In this document: positions 18,497 through 28,565 of the stretch, one piece after another
How the letters are laid out: every line of letters begins with the position of its first letter
Numbering within the stretch: the stretch's first letter is position 1
From: Pseudomonadota bacterium
GTDB lineage: Bacteria; Pseudomonadota; Gammaproteobacteria; Burkholderiales; Burkholderiaceae_E
Direction of reading: 5' to 3'
Assembly: GCA_029779435.1 (NCBI GenBank)
Contig: JAKPAM010000138.1
Location: forward strand, 1-41,881
DNA length: 41,881 nt
Position numbers and translations under genes: made by a program
The notes under the pieces: generated by a model
The model's input: only the letters and a program-made list of their open reading frames with translations
The model's database searches: none
Told to the model about the DNA's origin: nothing

Positions 18497-20361
18497 GTCG
18501 CGACGGCTCGCGGCGGCACGGCCAGGCACACGATCGGATTCCCGAGGAAGCGCCCCGCGGTGATCCGCGCGCGCGCCGCGGCGATCTGCACGTCCTGCGG
18601 CAACTGCTGCCCTACCTGTGGGCCGACAAATCGCGGGTGGTGCTGGCGCTGGCCTGCCTGGTCGGCGCCAAGCTGGCCAACGTCGGCGTGCCGATCGTGC
18701 TCAAGCAGATCGTCGACGGCCTGTCTCCCGGCACCGCGGCGCTGGCCGTTCCCATCGGTCTGCTGGTGCTGTACGGGCTGCTGCGGATGACCACGACCAC
18801 CCTCGGCGAGCTGCGCGAGATCGTCTTCGCGCGCGTCACGCAGGCGTCGGTGCGCGCGCTGTCGCTGCGGGTGTTCGAGCATCTGCACCGGCTGTCGCTG
18901 CGCTTTCATCTCGAACGCCAGACCGGCGGCCTGACCCGCGACATCGAGCGCGGCTCGCGCGGCATCGGCAGCCTGGTCTCGTTCACGCTGTACAGCATCC
19001 TGCCGACGATCGTCGAGATCGCGCTGGTGCTCGCTTACCTCGTCATCCACTACGACGCCAGTTTCGCGCTGATCACGCTCGCCGCGCTGGTGCTGTACGT
19101 GACGTTCACGATCCGCGTCACCGAATGGCGCACGCACCTGCGCCGCGCGATGAACGACCTGGACTCGCGCGCCAACGTGCGCGCGATCGATTCGCTGATC
19201 AACTACGAAACGGTCAAGTACTTCAACAACGAGGCGTTCGAGGCCAGCCGCTACGACGAGGGACTGCGGCGCTGGCAAGCCGCCGCCGTGCGCAGCCAGG
19301 TCTCGCTCGCCGGGCTGAACATCGGGCAGGCGATGATCATCGCGATCGCCGTCACGCTGATCGTCTGGCGCGCCACCGTCGGCGTGGTCGACGGCCGGAT
19401 GACGCTCGGCGACCTCGTGCTCGTCAACGCGTTCATGATCCAGCTCTATGCGCCGCTGAACTTCCTCGGCGTGCTGTATCGCGAGATCAAGCAGAGCCTG
19501 ACCGACGTCGAGCGGATGTTCACGCTGCTGGCCGCGCATCGCGAGATCCAGGACGCGCCCGGTGCGCGCCCGCTGCCGCCGCCCGCCAGCCCGCTGGGAC
19601 CCGCGGTCCGCTTCGAGGACGTGCGCTTCGCCTACCACCCGGACCGCCCGATCCTGCGCGGCCTCGACATCGATCTGCCGCCCGGCTCGACGGCCGCGGT
19701 CGTCGGCCCGAGCGGCGCCGGCAAGTCGACGCTGGCACGGCTGCTGTTCCGCTTCTACGACGTCGACGGCGGCCGGATCACGATCGACGGGCAGGACATC
19801 CGCCAGGTCACGCAGGCGAGCCTGCGCGCCGCGATCGGCATCGTCCCGCAGGACACCGTGCTGTTCAACGACACGATCCGCTACAACGTCGCTTATGGCC
19901 GCCCGCAGGCCGGCGACGACGAGGTGCGCCGCGCGATCACCGCGGCACGCCTCGATGCGTTGATCGACGCGTTGCCGGAAGGCGACCAGACCCAGGTCGG
20001 CGAGCGCGGATTGAAGCTGTCCGGGGGAGAAAAGCAGCGTGTCGCGATCGCGCGGATGCTGTTGAAGAATCCATCCATCCTGGTCCTCGACGAGGCGACG
20101 TCCGCGCTCGACACGCGCAACGAGCAGGCGATCCAGCAGGCACTGAACGCATTGGCCGCTGGGCGCACGACGCTGATCATCGCGCACCGGCTGTCGACGA
20201 TCGTCGACGCCGACCAGATCCTGGTGATGGACCAGGGCCGCATCGTCGAACGCGGTCCGCATGCCGAACTGCTGGCGCGCGACGGCCTGTACGCGCGGAT
20301 GTGGCAGGCTCAGGCGCAGGCAGCCCGCCCGTCCGAATCGACGATCCCGGCCCGGCCCTAG
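18493..20361 (+). CDS. Atm1/HMT1-type ABC exporter (fused permease-ATPase)
   Basis: A 622-residue half-transporter: a six-helix exporter domain (about 35-330) fused to an ATPase. Walker A is GPSGAGKST at 405-413; the signature LSGGEKQR, Walker B ILVLDEAT, a Q-loop (VPQDTVLFN) and H-loop IAHRLST are all intact. The membrane-domain segment DSLINYETVKYFNNEAFE is characteristic of the Atm1 group, whose members export glutathione-linked persulfides or metal conjugates. The start ATG at 18493 overlaps the peroxiredoxin stop. Coupling with a thiol peroxidase fits a role in thiol or metal detoxification, but this is inference. The upstream cytoplasmic extension (1-35) is charged and not conserved-looking. 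Confidence 0.92.
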   Translation: MSRDGSRRHGQAHDRIPEEAPRGDPRARRGDLHVLRQLLPYLWADKSRVVLALACLVGAKLANVGVPIVLKQIVDGLSPGTAALAVPIGLLVLYGLLRMTTTTLGELREIVFARVTQASVRALSLRVFEHLHRLSLRFHLERQTGGLTRDIERGSRGIGSLVSFTLYSILPTIVEIALVLAYLVIHYDASFALITLAALVLYVTFTIRVTEWRTHLRRAMNDLDSRANVRAIDSLINYETVKYFNNEAFEASRYDEGLRRWQAAAVRSQVSLAGLNIGQAMIIAIAVTLIVWRATVGVVDGRMTLGDLVLVNAFMIQLYAPLNFLGVLYREIKQSLTDVERMFTLLAAHREIQDAPGARPLPPPASPLGPAVRFEDVRFAYHPDRPILRGLDIDLPPGSTAAVVGPSGAGKSTLARLLFRFYDVDGGRITIDGQDIRQVTQASLRAAIGIVPQDTVLFNDTIRYNVAYGRPQAGDDEVRRAITAARLDALIDALPEGDQTQVGERGLKLSGGEKQRVAIARMLLKNPSILVLDEATSALDTRNEQAIQQALNALAAGRTTLIIAHRLSTIVDADQILVMDQGRIVERGPHAELLARDGLYARMWQAQAQAARPSESTIPARP

Positions 20362-20408
20362 GGCATGTTCACCCAAAGATCGAGCCCGATCCCTCCCCTA
20401 TCGCGACC

Positions 20409-21344
20409 TCAGCCCGGCCGGACCATCGCCTCGAGCTTGTGCGCGTCGGCCACGAACAGGCGGATCCCCTCGCCGAGCTTCTCGTACGCCATCGCGTCCT
20501 CGTTCAGCGCGAAGCGGAACGCCGGCTCGTCGACACGAACCCGCTCGATCGACTGCTGGAGGGCCGCCGCCGGATCGAGCTTGCGCGCGACCGGCTGGTC
20601 GCTGGCCGCCAACTGGCCGAGCAGCTCGGGGCTGATCGTCAGCAGGTCGCAGCCGGCCAGCGCCAGCACCTGACCGATGTTGCGGAAGCTCGCGCCCATG
20701 ACCTCGGTCCGGTAGCCGAACTTCTTGTAGTACGCGTAGATGCGCCGCACCGACTGCACGCCCGGATCGTCGTCGGGCGCGTAGTCCTTGTTCTCGCGCT
20801 GCCGGTACCAGTCGAAGATCCGGCCGACGAACGGCGAGATCAGCGTGACGCCTGCGTCGGCGCAAGCGACCGCCTGGCCGAAGCCGAACAGCAGCGTCAG
20901 GTTGCAATGAATGCCTTCGCGCTCCAGGCGCTCGGCCGCCCGGATGCCTTCCCAGGTCGATGCGGTCTTGATCAGTACGCGATCCCGCGCGACGCCCTGC
21001 GCCGCGTACAGGTCGATCAGCCGCTGCGCGCGGGCGATCGTCCCCGCGGTGTCGTAGGACAGCCGCGCATCGACCTCGGTCGATACCCGCCCGGGAATGA
21101 TCTTCAGGATCTCGCAACCGAACCGCACCAGCACGCGATCGCAGACCAGATCGACCGGATCGTCGCGGTGCGCGGCGACGACCTCGGACAACAGGGTCGC
21201 GTACGCAGGCTTCTGGATCGCCTTGACGATCAGCGTCGGATTCGTCGTCGCGTCGCGCGGCTGGTAGTCGCGCATCGTGTTGAAGTCCCCGGTGTCGGCC
21301 ACCACGGTCGTCAACGCCTTCAATTGCTCGAGACTGTTGCTCAT
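20409..21344 (-). CDS. tal: Transaldolase
   Basis: Pentose-phosphate enzyme moving a dihydroxyacetone unit between sedoheptulose-7-phosphate and glyceraldehyde-3-phosphate. It is of the TalB-like subfamily (311 residues). The Schiff-base lysine is Lys126 in [19 protein letters not shown] at 31-38 and [12 protein letters not shown] near 150 are classical signatures. The start ATG at 21344 is preceded by GGAAGAG, only 11 bases past the dsbB stop, so it is probably in the same transcript as dsbB and the flavoprotein gene. The stop is 47 bases from the convergent ABC gene; no terminator hairpin is visible between them. Confidence 0.96.
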   Translation of the reverse strand: MSNSLEQLKALTTVVADTGDFNTMRDYQPRDATTNPTLIVKAIQKPAYATLLSEVVAAHRDDPVDLVCDRVLVRFGCEILKIIPGRVSTEVDARLSYDTAGTIARAQRLIDLYAAQGVARDRVLIKTASTWEGIRAAERLEREGIHCNLTLLFGFGQAVACADAGVTLISPFVGRIFDWYRQRENKDYAPDDDPGVQSVRRIYAYYKKFGYRTEVMGASFRNIGQVLALAGCDLLTISPELLGQLAASDQPVARKLDPAAALQQSIERVRVDEPAFRFALNEDAMAYEKLGEGIRLFVADAHKLEAMVRPG

Positions 21345-21355
21345 CGCTCTTCCAG

Positions 21356-21826
21356 TCAACGTGGGCGCCGCGCGCGGATGATCAGCACCACGGCCAATAC
21401 GGCAAACAATACCGCGCTCCAGATCGCATACGGAATACCCGCCATCGGAATGTTGGCTTCATTGCAGAACGCACGCGCCTTGAAGAACCACGGCGCCAGT
21501 TCGTCGAGCCACAAGCCCTTGATGACCAGATCCGCGAACGTCTGCGAGCAGCCTTCGGCCTTGGAGGCGACGAACTGCTGATGCAGTGCGGCCGCCAAAC
21601 CGCCGACCGACAGCAACGCGCCGACCCACGAGAGCGCCTTGGCGACCGGCCCGCGGTTGAGCCCCCAGGCCAGCAGCGCGACGATCGCGATCAGCAGGTA
21701 GATCAGGCGCTGGAACACGCACCACGCGCACGGCTCCATCCCGAACTGGTGTTGCGACACCAGGGCGACGGCAAGGCCGCCCACGCACAAGCCGGCAGCA
21801 GCCAGCGTCAAATTCTCACGTTTCAA
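21356..21826 (-). CDS. dsbB: Disulfide bond formation protein B
   Basis: Inner-membrane quinone reductase that re-oxidises DsbA. Four hydrophobic helices (about 6-23, 41-57, 64-82, 130-150) and both periplasmic cysteine pairs are present: Cys33/Cys36 (PCAWC) and Cys93/Cys121. 156 residues. The start is a TTG at 21826 with GGAAGG seven bases before it; it overlaps the end of the upstream flavoprotein gene by 11 bases. There is no in-frame ATG that fits the family. Overlap with both neighbours suggests one transcript of flavoprotein, dsbB and transaldolase. Confidence 0.92.
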   Translation of the reverse strand: MKRENLTLAAAGLCVGGLAVALVSQHQFGMEPCAWCVFQRLIYLLIAIVALLAWGLNRGPVAKALSWVGALLSVGGLAAALHQQFVASKAEGCSQTFADLVIKGLWLDELAPWFFKARAFCNEANIPMAGIPYAIWSAVLFAVLAVVLIIRARRPR

Positions 21827-23183
21827 GCATGTCCTTCCATAGTTGACGGGTCCAGGCCAGCGCCTGCGTGCCTTGCGGATCGCCCGGGCCCCGCACGCCC
21901 GGCTGCAATGGCAGGCCCTGTTCATCGATGCCATCCGCCGGCAGACCGGCCACCTCGCTCCACGTACCCCGCGCCGCATCGAAACGATGCACGGACGTGA
22001 TTCCCAATGCGCTGCGGCTGTCGACGAACGCGAACTGGCGCGCGACGATCGCCCCGTCGCGACGCGGCGGATCCTCGGGCGCACGGACCAACAGCGCTTC
22101 GAGGATCGATCGCGCCGCCCACTGCGCGTGCGCCACGGCCATCGCTGCGGATTTTGCCATGCCCGGCGGGCTTGCCACCGCATCGCCGACCACATGCACC
22201 AGCGGCCAGCGCACGCTGCTCATCGACGGCCACGCCACGTCGCACCAGCGGCCGTCGGCACCGGTCAGGCCCGCCTCTCGCGCCAGCCGGCCCGCCTGCC
22301 CCGGCGGGATCACGTTCAGCAGATCGGCACGCACGCGCTCGCCCCCCTCCAGCACGACGTGCCGCGCGTCGCCGCCGACGTCGGTGACGATGCAGTTGGG
22401 CCGGTAGTCGATGACGCCCATGAACCGTTGCCGGAAGATCCGGTGCAGCACATCGGGCGCGACCGGTATCGACGGGTTCGCGTCGAGCACGACCAGCCGC
22501 GCGCGCGGCCGCGTCTGGCGAAGGTAAGTGGCGAGCTGGCATGCGCGCTCATAGGGGGCCATCTGCCCGCTGTACGGCGCACGCGGTATCGACAGCAGCA
22601 CGGTCGCGTCGTCGGCCAGCCGCACCAGCCGCTGCCGCAGCGCCTCGACCTGCCGTGCCTGCTGCCAGGCGTGCAGCACCAGGGCCTGGACCTCCGGACC
22701 ATAGCCGTCGATCCGCGCGCTGACCGGCTCGGCGCCGCAAGCGAGGACGATCCGGTCCGCGTGGACCGACGTACCATCGCGCAAGCGCACCCGCGCCGAC
22801 GACGGATCGATCGCCGTCGCTTCCTCGTGCATGACGCGCACACCCAATCGGCGAAGCCCGTCGTACCCCCAGGTCAACTGCTCGATCCGGCGCCAGCCGC
22901 CGATCACCGCGTTGGACAGCGGGGCCGACACGTAGCGCGGCTCGCGCTCGATCAATACGACGTCGATGCCTTCGCCGCCTTCGCGTTTGAGCTGGACGGC
23001 CAGCGTCGCTCCGGCGACACCGGCGCCGACGATGACGACGCGCGGCGCGCCGCCACCTCGCGAGGCGCCGGGAGGCGGCGATGCGCAACCGGCCGGCAGG
23101 TTCAGGATCGGGGTCGCACCGGTGACGGCGGCGACGCGCAGCCAGCGGCGCCGGGACGAAGGACGGACAGCGGAACGGGACAT
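21816..23183 (-). CDS. FAD-dependent oxidoreductase, flavocytochrome c sulfide dehydrogenase-like
   Basis: A 455-residue exported flavoprotein. A twin-arginine-like signal (SSRRRWLRVAA, residues 9-19) is followed by the FAD-binding GAGVAGAT (53-60) and a second nucleotide-binding segment. The overall plan matches the FccB subunit of flavocytochrome c sulfide dehydrogenase and its relatives. However, the FccB motif that carries the first redox cysteine (RCPPGPYERA) reads here APYSGQMAPYERA (202-214), with no cysteine at that place, while the second is kept (Cys314 in GRWCDV). The usual redox-active disulfide is therefore probably not formed, and sulfide oxidation is doubtful. The start ATG at 23183 is chosen for the Tat signal; 14 more residues are open upstream. 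No cytochrome c partner gene is adjacent. Confidence 0.82.
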   Translation of the reverse strand: MSRSAVRPSSRRRWLRVAAVTGATPILNLPAGCASPPPGASRGGGAPRVVIVGAGVAGATLAVQLKREGGEGIDVVLIEREPRYVSAPLSNAVIGGWRRIEQLTWGYDGLRRLGVRVMHEEATAIDPSSARVRLRDGTSVHADRIVLACGAEPVSARIDGYGPEVQALVLHAWQQARQVEALRQRLVRLADDATVLLSIPRAPYSGQMAPYERACQLATYLRQTRPRARLVVLDANPSIPVAPDVLHRIFRQRFMGVIDYRPNCIVTDVGGDARHVVLEGGERVRADLLNVIPPGQAGRLAREAGLTGADGRWCDVAWPSMSSVRWPLVHVVGDAVASPPGMAKSAAMAVAHAQWAARSILEALLVRAPEDPPRRDGAIVARQFAFVDSRSALGITSVHRFDAARGTWSEVAGLPADGIDEQGLPLQPGVRGPGDPQGTQALAWTRQLWKDMLET

Positions 23184-23419
23184 GGGAACGGCATCCGGAT
23201 CGGGCGAGCGGGCAGGCCAAGGCACGAGGCGACAGCGGGCATTGCCCTCGCATCCCCTCTCCCGGGCGCGACCGCGGGAATGCCGCGTACGAATGACGAC
23301 GCGGCGGCATGCTCGAGCATGAACCGCCGCGTCGTGTCACGCGAAGCCGCCAACGCGGCCATCCCGACGACTGTCGGCCCGCGATGGCTGAAAGGCCGCC
23401 GCGCGGGCTGGATCGCCGA
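23184..23419. other. Gap between clpA and the flavoprotein gene, with a large hairpin
   Basis: The 236-base gap has no gene. At 23296-23335 lies a perfect 12-bp inverted repeat (ACGACGCGGCGG / CCGCCGCGTCGT). Its 16-base loop contains a second palindrome, CATGCTCGAGCATG. It starts about 85 bases after the clpA stop on the minus strand. No T-run follows on either strand, so it is not a classical intrinsic terminator. It could stabilise the 3' end of clpA mRNA or bind a protein. Confidence 0.6.
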
Positions 23420-25728
<2,309 letters not shown>

Positions 25729-25732
<4 letters not shown>

Positions 25733-26037
25733 GCTTCCTCCATCACGCATTGCAACGGGTGCTGATGCTCGCGTGAGTAACTACTAACTTGTTCGACCTT
25801 GGTCGCGGCGACATCGCGAGGGTACACACCACACACTCCCTTGCCATCGCGATGGACTTTCAGCATTACCTGGGTGGCTTTCTCGCGCCCCATGCCAAAG
25901 AACTTCTGCAGTACCGTCACGACGAATTCCATCGGGGTGAAGTCGTCGTTGATCAGGAACACCTGATACATGGGGGGCGTTTTGACCTTCTCAACCTGCT
26001 TTTCGAGAACGGTGCCCGGGTCGTGTTTCGTGGCCAT
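25729..26037 (-). CDS. clpS: ClpS, N-end-rule adaptor of ClpAP
   Basis: Adaptor that binds N-degron proteins and hands them to ClpA. 102 residues: a flexible N-terminal tail, then the core with the conserved [15 protein letters not shown] (the Asp-Asp/Thr-Pro substrate pocket), [18 protein letters not shown] (with the His that contacts the N-degron amino group) and the final helix to the C-terminus. It overlaps clpA in the ATGA manner. The likely promoter lies so close to the ATG that the mRNA may lack a leader. Confidence 0.97.
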
Positions 26038-26043
26038 GGATCC

Positions 26044-26071
26044 ATTCTATCGACTCGTGCTGCAACTGCAA
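26044..26071 (-). promoter_or_regulatory. Predicted clpS-clpA promoter
   Basis: On the minus strand, a -10 TAGAAT (26049-26044, 5 of 6 matches to TATAAT) is preceded, with a 16-base spacer, by TTGCAG (26071-26066, 3 of 6 matches to TTGACA). The predicted first transcribed base would fall at about 26037, which is the A of the clpS ATG. No Shine-Dalgarno sequence is visible before that ATG. Confidence 0.4.
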
Positions 26072-26935
26072 TCACGGGAGCGCCCCACGATCGACTTCAT
26101 TGTGAACCGAATCACAGACCCTTGCATATGGTGCCCGCGCGACCGTGCACAAAGTCTCGCCGGGCGGTCCGCCTCCTCGGCCGAGACGCGCCCACAAGCG
26201 GCGCGGCGGGCCAGATGAGGACCAGATGAGGGCCGCATCCGGGGCTGCATCCGGGCCGTAGCCGGCGGGATCGACGCCCCCTTCGGGGAGACCGACCGGC
26301 GTCACGATGCCGCGGCGGCCCGATCCCGCAGCGGCACCTGAACCGGCATGGATCGGCTCCCGGATCGATGCGAGCGTCGGCGGCCGATCAGGAAGGTGCG
26401 GGCAGACGACGTCCGGCCCGACCAGCATCGCGGTCATTTGGGCCGAACCGCCCCGCCGTCGGTTTTTTCTGTCCATGGGGGAGGGGAGAAAAATCGGCCA
26501 AAACCGGCACGCGGCGACAGGCGAACCAAACCTGGCCACGGCCAGCCCGGCCGCCTGGCCGGATCTAACGCTTCCAATCCAAGGCTGCCGGCATACGATA
26601 ACCAAATCGATCTGTATTGATTTACATCAAGAATCCTTACGCAAACTTGATCGCCTTCCCCGGAAATGCGCGTCATGCCACCCGCACGAGGGATTTACCC
26701 GGCCGATATCGACATGGTCCTAAGCGCGGCCTCGTCGTCCATTGCATCCGCGCTTCGCGGGCCATGCGTGTTTGGCGGCAAGCCGTCGTAACCTGCGCGA
26801 CATGGCGGCCGATGATGCTTGTTTGTGGACACCGGTCTGACACGTTCTTTTACCCCCAACCCCGGTAATTTGCAGATATCGTTAACTTGATGAAGAACAA
26901 GTATTTACCCTGCATTCGGCACCGTTTGGCTTTGC
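26072..26935. other. Long stretch without a recognisable gene
   Basis: About 860 bases between the clpS promoter and the cspA promoter. The open frames here have no family I recognise and no codon pattern like the neighbours. From about 26570 on, the sequence becomes clearly richer in A and T than the rest of the window, as expected for regulatory DNA. It contains a perfect FNR-type site (26617-26630) and a weaker relative TTGAT-GAAG-AACAA (26887-26900). An unannotated small RNA driven from the FNR site is possible. Nothing else was found. Confidence 0.5.
26617..26630. promoter_or_regulatory. Perfect FNR/ANR-type operator
   Basis: TTGATTTACATCAA matches the FNR-family consensus TTGAT-N4-ATCAA at all ten positions. 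It lies alone: 557 bases before the cspA ATG and 580 bases from the clpS ATG. No good -10 sits at the spacing for a class II site (centre at -41.5) on the plus strand. On the minus strand a TATCGT (26600-26595) is present but about 6 bases too close. The controlled transcript is therefore unknown. Confidence 0.65.
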
Positions 26936-26964
26936 TTGACTTCCCTCCGTCTTTGGCAAAGAAT
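26936..26964 (+). promoter_or_regulatory. Predicted cspA promoter
   Basis: TTGACT (26936-26941; 5 of 6 to TTGACA) and AAGAAT (26959-26964; 4 of 6 to TATAAT) with the ideal 17-base spacer. The start of transcription would be near 26971, giving a leader of about 216 bases before the cspA ATG, the size expected for a cold-shock mRNA. Confidence 0.55.
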
Positions 26965-26970
26965 CGATCT

Positions 26971-27186
26971 CGGCAGCCGTAGGAAAACGCCTACGGCTGT
27001 GTCGCGTGCCGACCGATAATTAGTGCAATGGCACGCGACACTGTGCGACGCGAATATCGCGCCGCGATGCGATAGACGAGCAGCTCGGTAACGGCTCGGC
27101 CCGTTTCGCGACAACCGCCGGTTGTCGTTGGATGCCAGGCCCGACCCACGGTTGCTTGCGCTTTTTCTGCAGGGATGGATGGGAAT
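26971..27186 (+). promoter_or_regulatory. Structured 5' leader of the cold-shock gene
   Basis: The presumed leader contains four inverted repeats in a row. H1 is 26974-26983/26990-26999 (CAGCCGTAGG, 10 bp, six-base loop). H2 is 26999-27010/27030-27041 (GTGTCGCGTGCC, 12 bp, 19-base AT-rich loop). H3 is 27049-27061 (CGCGA-ATA-TCGCG). H4 is 27109-27116/27120-27127 (CGACAACC, 8 bp, three-base loop). H1 would start almost at the first base of the transcript. Long structured leaders of cspA-type genes act as temperature-dependent switches of translation; whether this one does is inference. Confidence 0.55.
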
Positions 27187-27393
27187 ATGGCAAAGGGAAC
27201 GGTCAAGTGGTTCAACGACGCTAAGGGCTTCGGCTTCATTACCCCGGAAGACGGGGGTGAGGATCTGTTCGCCCACTTCAGCGCTATCCAGAGCAACGGA
27301 TTCAAGAGCCTGAAGGAAGGTCAGCGCGTGCAGTTCGATGTCGTTCAAGGACCGAAGGGCAAACAGGCATCGAATATCCAACCGGAGCAATAA
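27187..27393 (+). CDS. Cold-shock protein (CspA family)
   Basis: A 68-residue single cold-shock domain that binds single-stranded RNA/DNA and acts as an RNA chaperone. It starts [18 protein letters not shown]; the RNP1 motif is KGFGFI and RNP2 is DLFAHF. The start ATG at 27187 gives the canonical family N-terminus; a second ATG 12 bases upstream would add four residues. It has its own promoter and structured leader, and a strong terminator follows. Many Burkholderiales place such a gene beside clpS-clpA in divergent orientation, as here. Whether this copy is cold-induced or constitutive cannot be told from the protein. Confidence 0.96.
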   Translation: MAKGTVKWFNDAKGFGFITPEDGGEDLFAHFSAIQSNGFKSLKEGQRVQFDVVQGPKGKQASNIQPEQ

Positions 27394-27445
27394 TCCGCCT
27401 AGCGCGGATGCCGCCGCGTCCGAAACTTGGACCGGTTGCCTCGGT

Positions 27446-27483
27446 TGCCGCCAGCAGAAGTCTTGCTGGCGGCATTTTCATTT
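27446..27483 (+). terminator. Rho-independent terminator of the cold-shock gene
   Basis: A perfect 11-bp stem (TGCCGCCAGCA at 27446-27456, TGCTGGCGGCA at 27464-27474) with a seven-base loop, followed by TTTTCATTT, 52 bases after the stop codon. Confidence 0.85.
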
Positions 27484-27549
27484 GTGCTGGCGCCGTTCAC
27501 ACCTCGCACCAGCCCAATGCGCAGGCGCTAAGCGCGCCTCCCAGCCTCG

Positions 27550-28416
27550 TCAGGACAAGGCTTCCGCCCCTTCCGACCGGCGGCCCCGCCGCGATCTCCA
27601 ATTGGCGATCAACGGGTAAGCGGCGAACCAGTTCGCGAGCGCGTCGACGTTGACACCGTCGCTTCCTTTCCAGAAATCGACTGGGTAGCCCCATTCCGAG
27701 CTGCGCGATTTGCGCGGCGTCAGGTAATCGGTATACCGGTACAGGAATCCGGGATGCTGAGCGGTCTGGAGAATTCCCGCATATCCGAGCGTGTCCAGCA
27801 GCAGGCGAGCCTCCTCGATCGACAGCCGCAGCCCGGGCAAGCGCCTGAGCCGGCGGAACAGCCTGGACGGCGTCTCGTCCGGCTCGCTGGCGTCGATCAG
27901 GTCCAGGATCGCGCAGAACTGACGTATGCCGTAGTCGCCGGGCACGCCGATCGGACTGTGGTTGTGCCGCTGCAGATAGGCTGCCAGCATCACCGGCTCG
28001 CGCGCGATGATCGCGCCGGTCCATCGGCCGGCCAGGATCGGCTCGAGGTCGAACTCGACGATGTGCCGGCTGCCGCAGACCGTGCACGGCATGGATGGCC
28101 CGAACATGGACGCGTACGCGTGCGGCCGCAGATGCGTCATGATCGCGTAGGCCGAAAATGCCGCGCGCTGCGCCGGATGGTTCGACTCGATCCCCTGCAG
28201 GAACGCGTCGACGACCGACTGCCGGTCGCAGGCGCGGTACTCGGCCAGCGCCCAATCGATCAGTTGGTCATGGGACAGCGCCTGGCGGTGACTGCGATCC
28301 GCCTCGTCAACAGTGGGCGATTTCCACGAATTGCGACGCGCGGCAGCCAGCGCCGATTCAGGGAGCCCCCGAGGGCGAGACAGGGAATGCAGGATGTGCG
28401 CATCGATCGCTTTCAT
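27550..28416 (-). CDS. Unrecognised protein with a CxxC motif
   Basis: I do not recognise the family. The protein (288 residues from ATG 28416; ATG 28467 would add 17) is mostly helical and seems soluble, with no signal peptide or membrane helix. A CTVCGS motif near residue 108 could be half of a metal or redox site; only one more cysteine is seen (QFCAIL). The C-terminal part has a distinctive aromatic signature (WGYPVDFWKGSDGVNVDALANWF). It stands alone between the cold-shock terminator and azurin, about 150 bases from each. Residue use and the lack of a strong ribosome site leave the start uncertain. The reading frame itself looks real, because conserved-looking aromatic and charged motifs persist throughout. 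Confidence 0.7.
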   Translation of the reverse strand: MKAIDAHILHSLSRPRGLPESALAAARRNSWKSPTVDEADRSHRQALSHDQLIDWALAEYRACDRQSVVDAFLQGIESNHPAQRAAFSAYAIMTHLRPHAYASMFGPSMPCTVCGSRHIVEFDLEPILAGRWTGAIIAREPVMLAAYLQRHNHSPIGVPGDYGIRQFCAILDLIDASEPDETPSRLFRRLRRLPGLRLSIEEARLLLDTLGYAGILQTAQHPGFLYRYTDYLTPRKSRSSEWGYPVDFWKGSDGVNVDALANWFAAYPLIANWRSRRGRRSEGAEALS

Positions 28417-28565
28417 GCGCACGATGGTATGTGGGCGTGGCGATCCAAAGTGTTTCGGGAGCCGCATTTCGTCGCCGGTGATCGACCGTTCGTCGGCTCG
28501 TCGACCACCGGTGCCTATCCAGGGCACCGCCGGTCGGCCGCGCCCTGCCCGACTTGCCCGGCCGT

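Noticed and set aside
21356..22195. A longer dsbB frame starting at 22195
   Set aside because: The extra N-terminal part overlaps the flavoprotein gene in another frame and does not resemble DsbB; the TTG at 21826 with GGAAGG gives the family length and start.
26072..26605. A 177-codon minus-strand frame in the non-coding stretch before clpS
   Set aside because: The product is Pro/Arg/Gly-rich with no recognisable motif, and no ribosome site precedes it. It could be real only if expressed from the nearby FNR-type site, for which there is no evidence.
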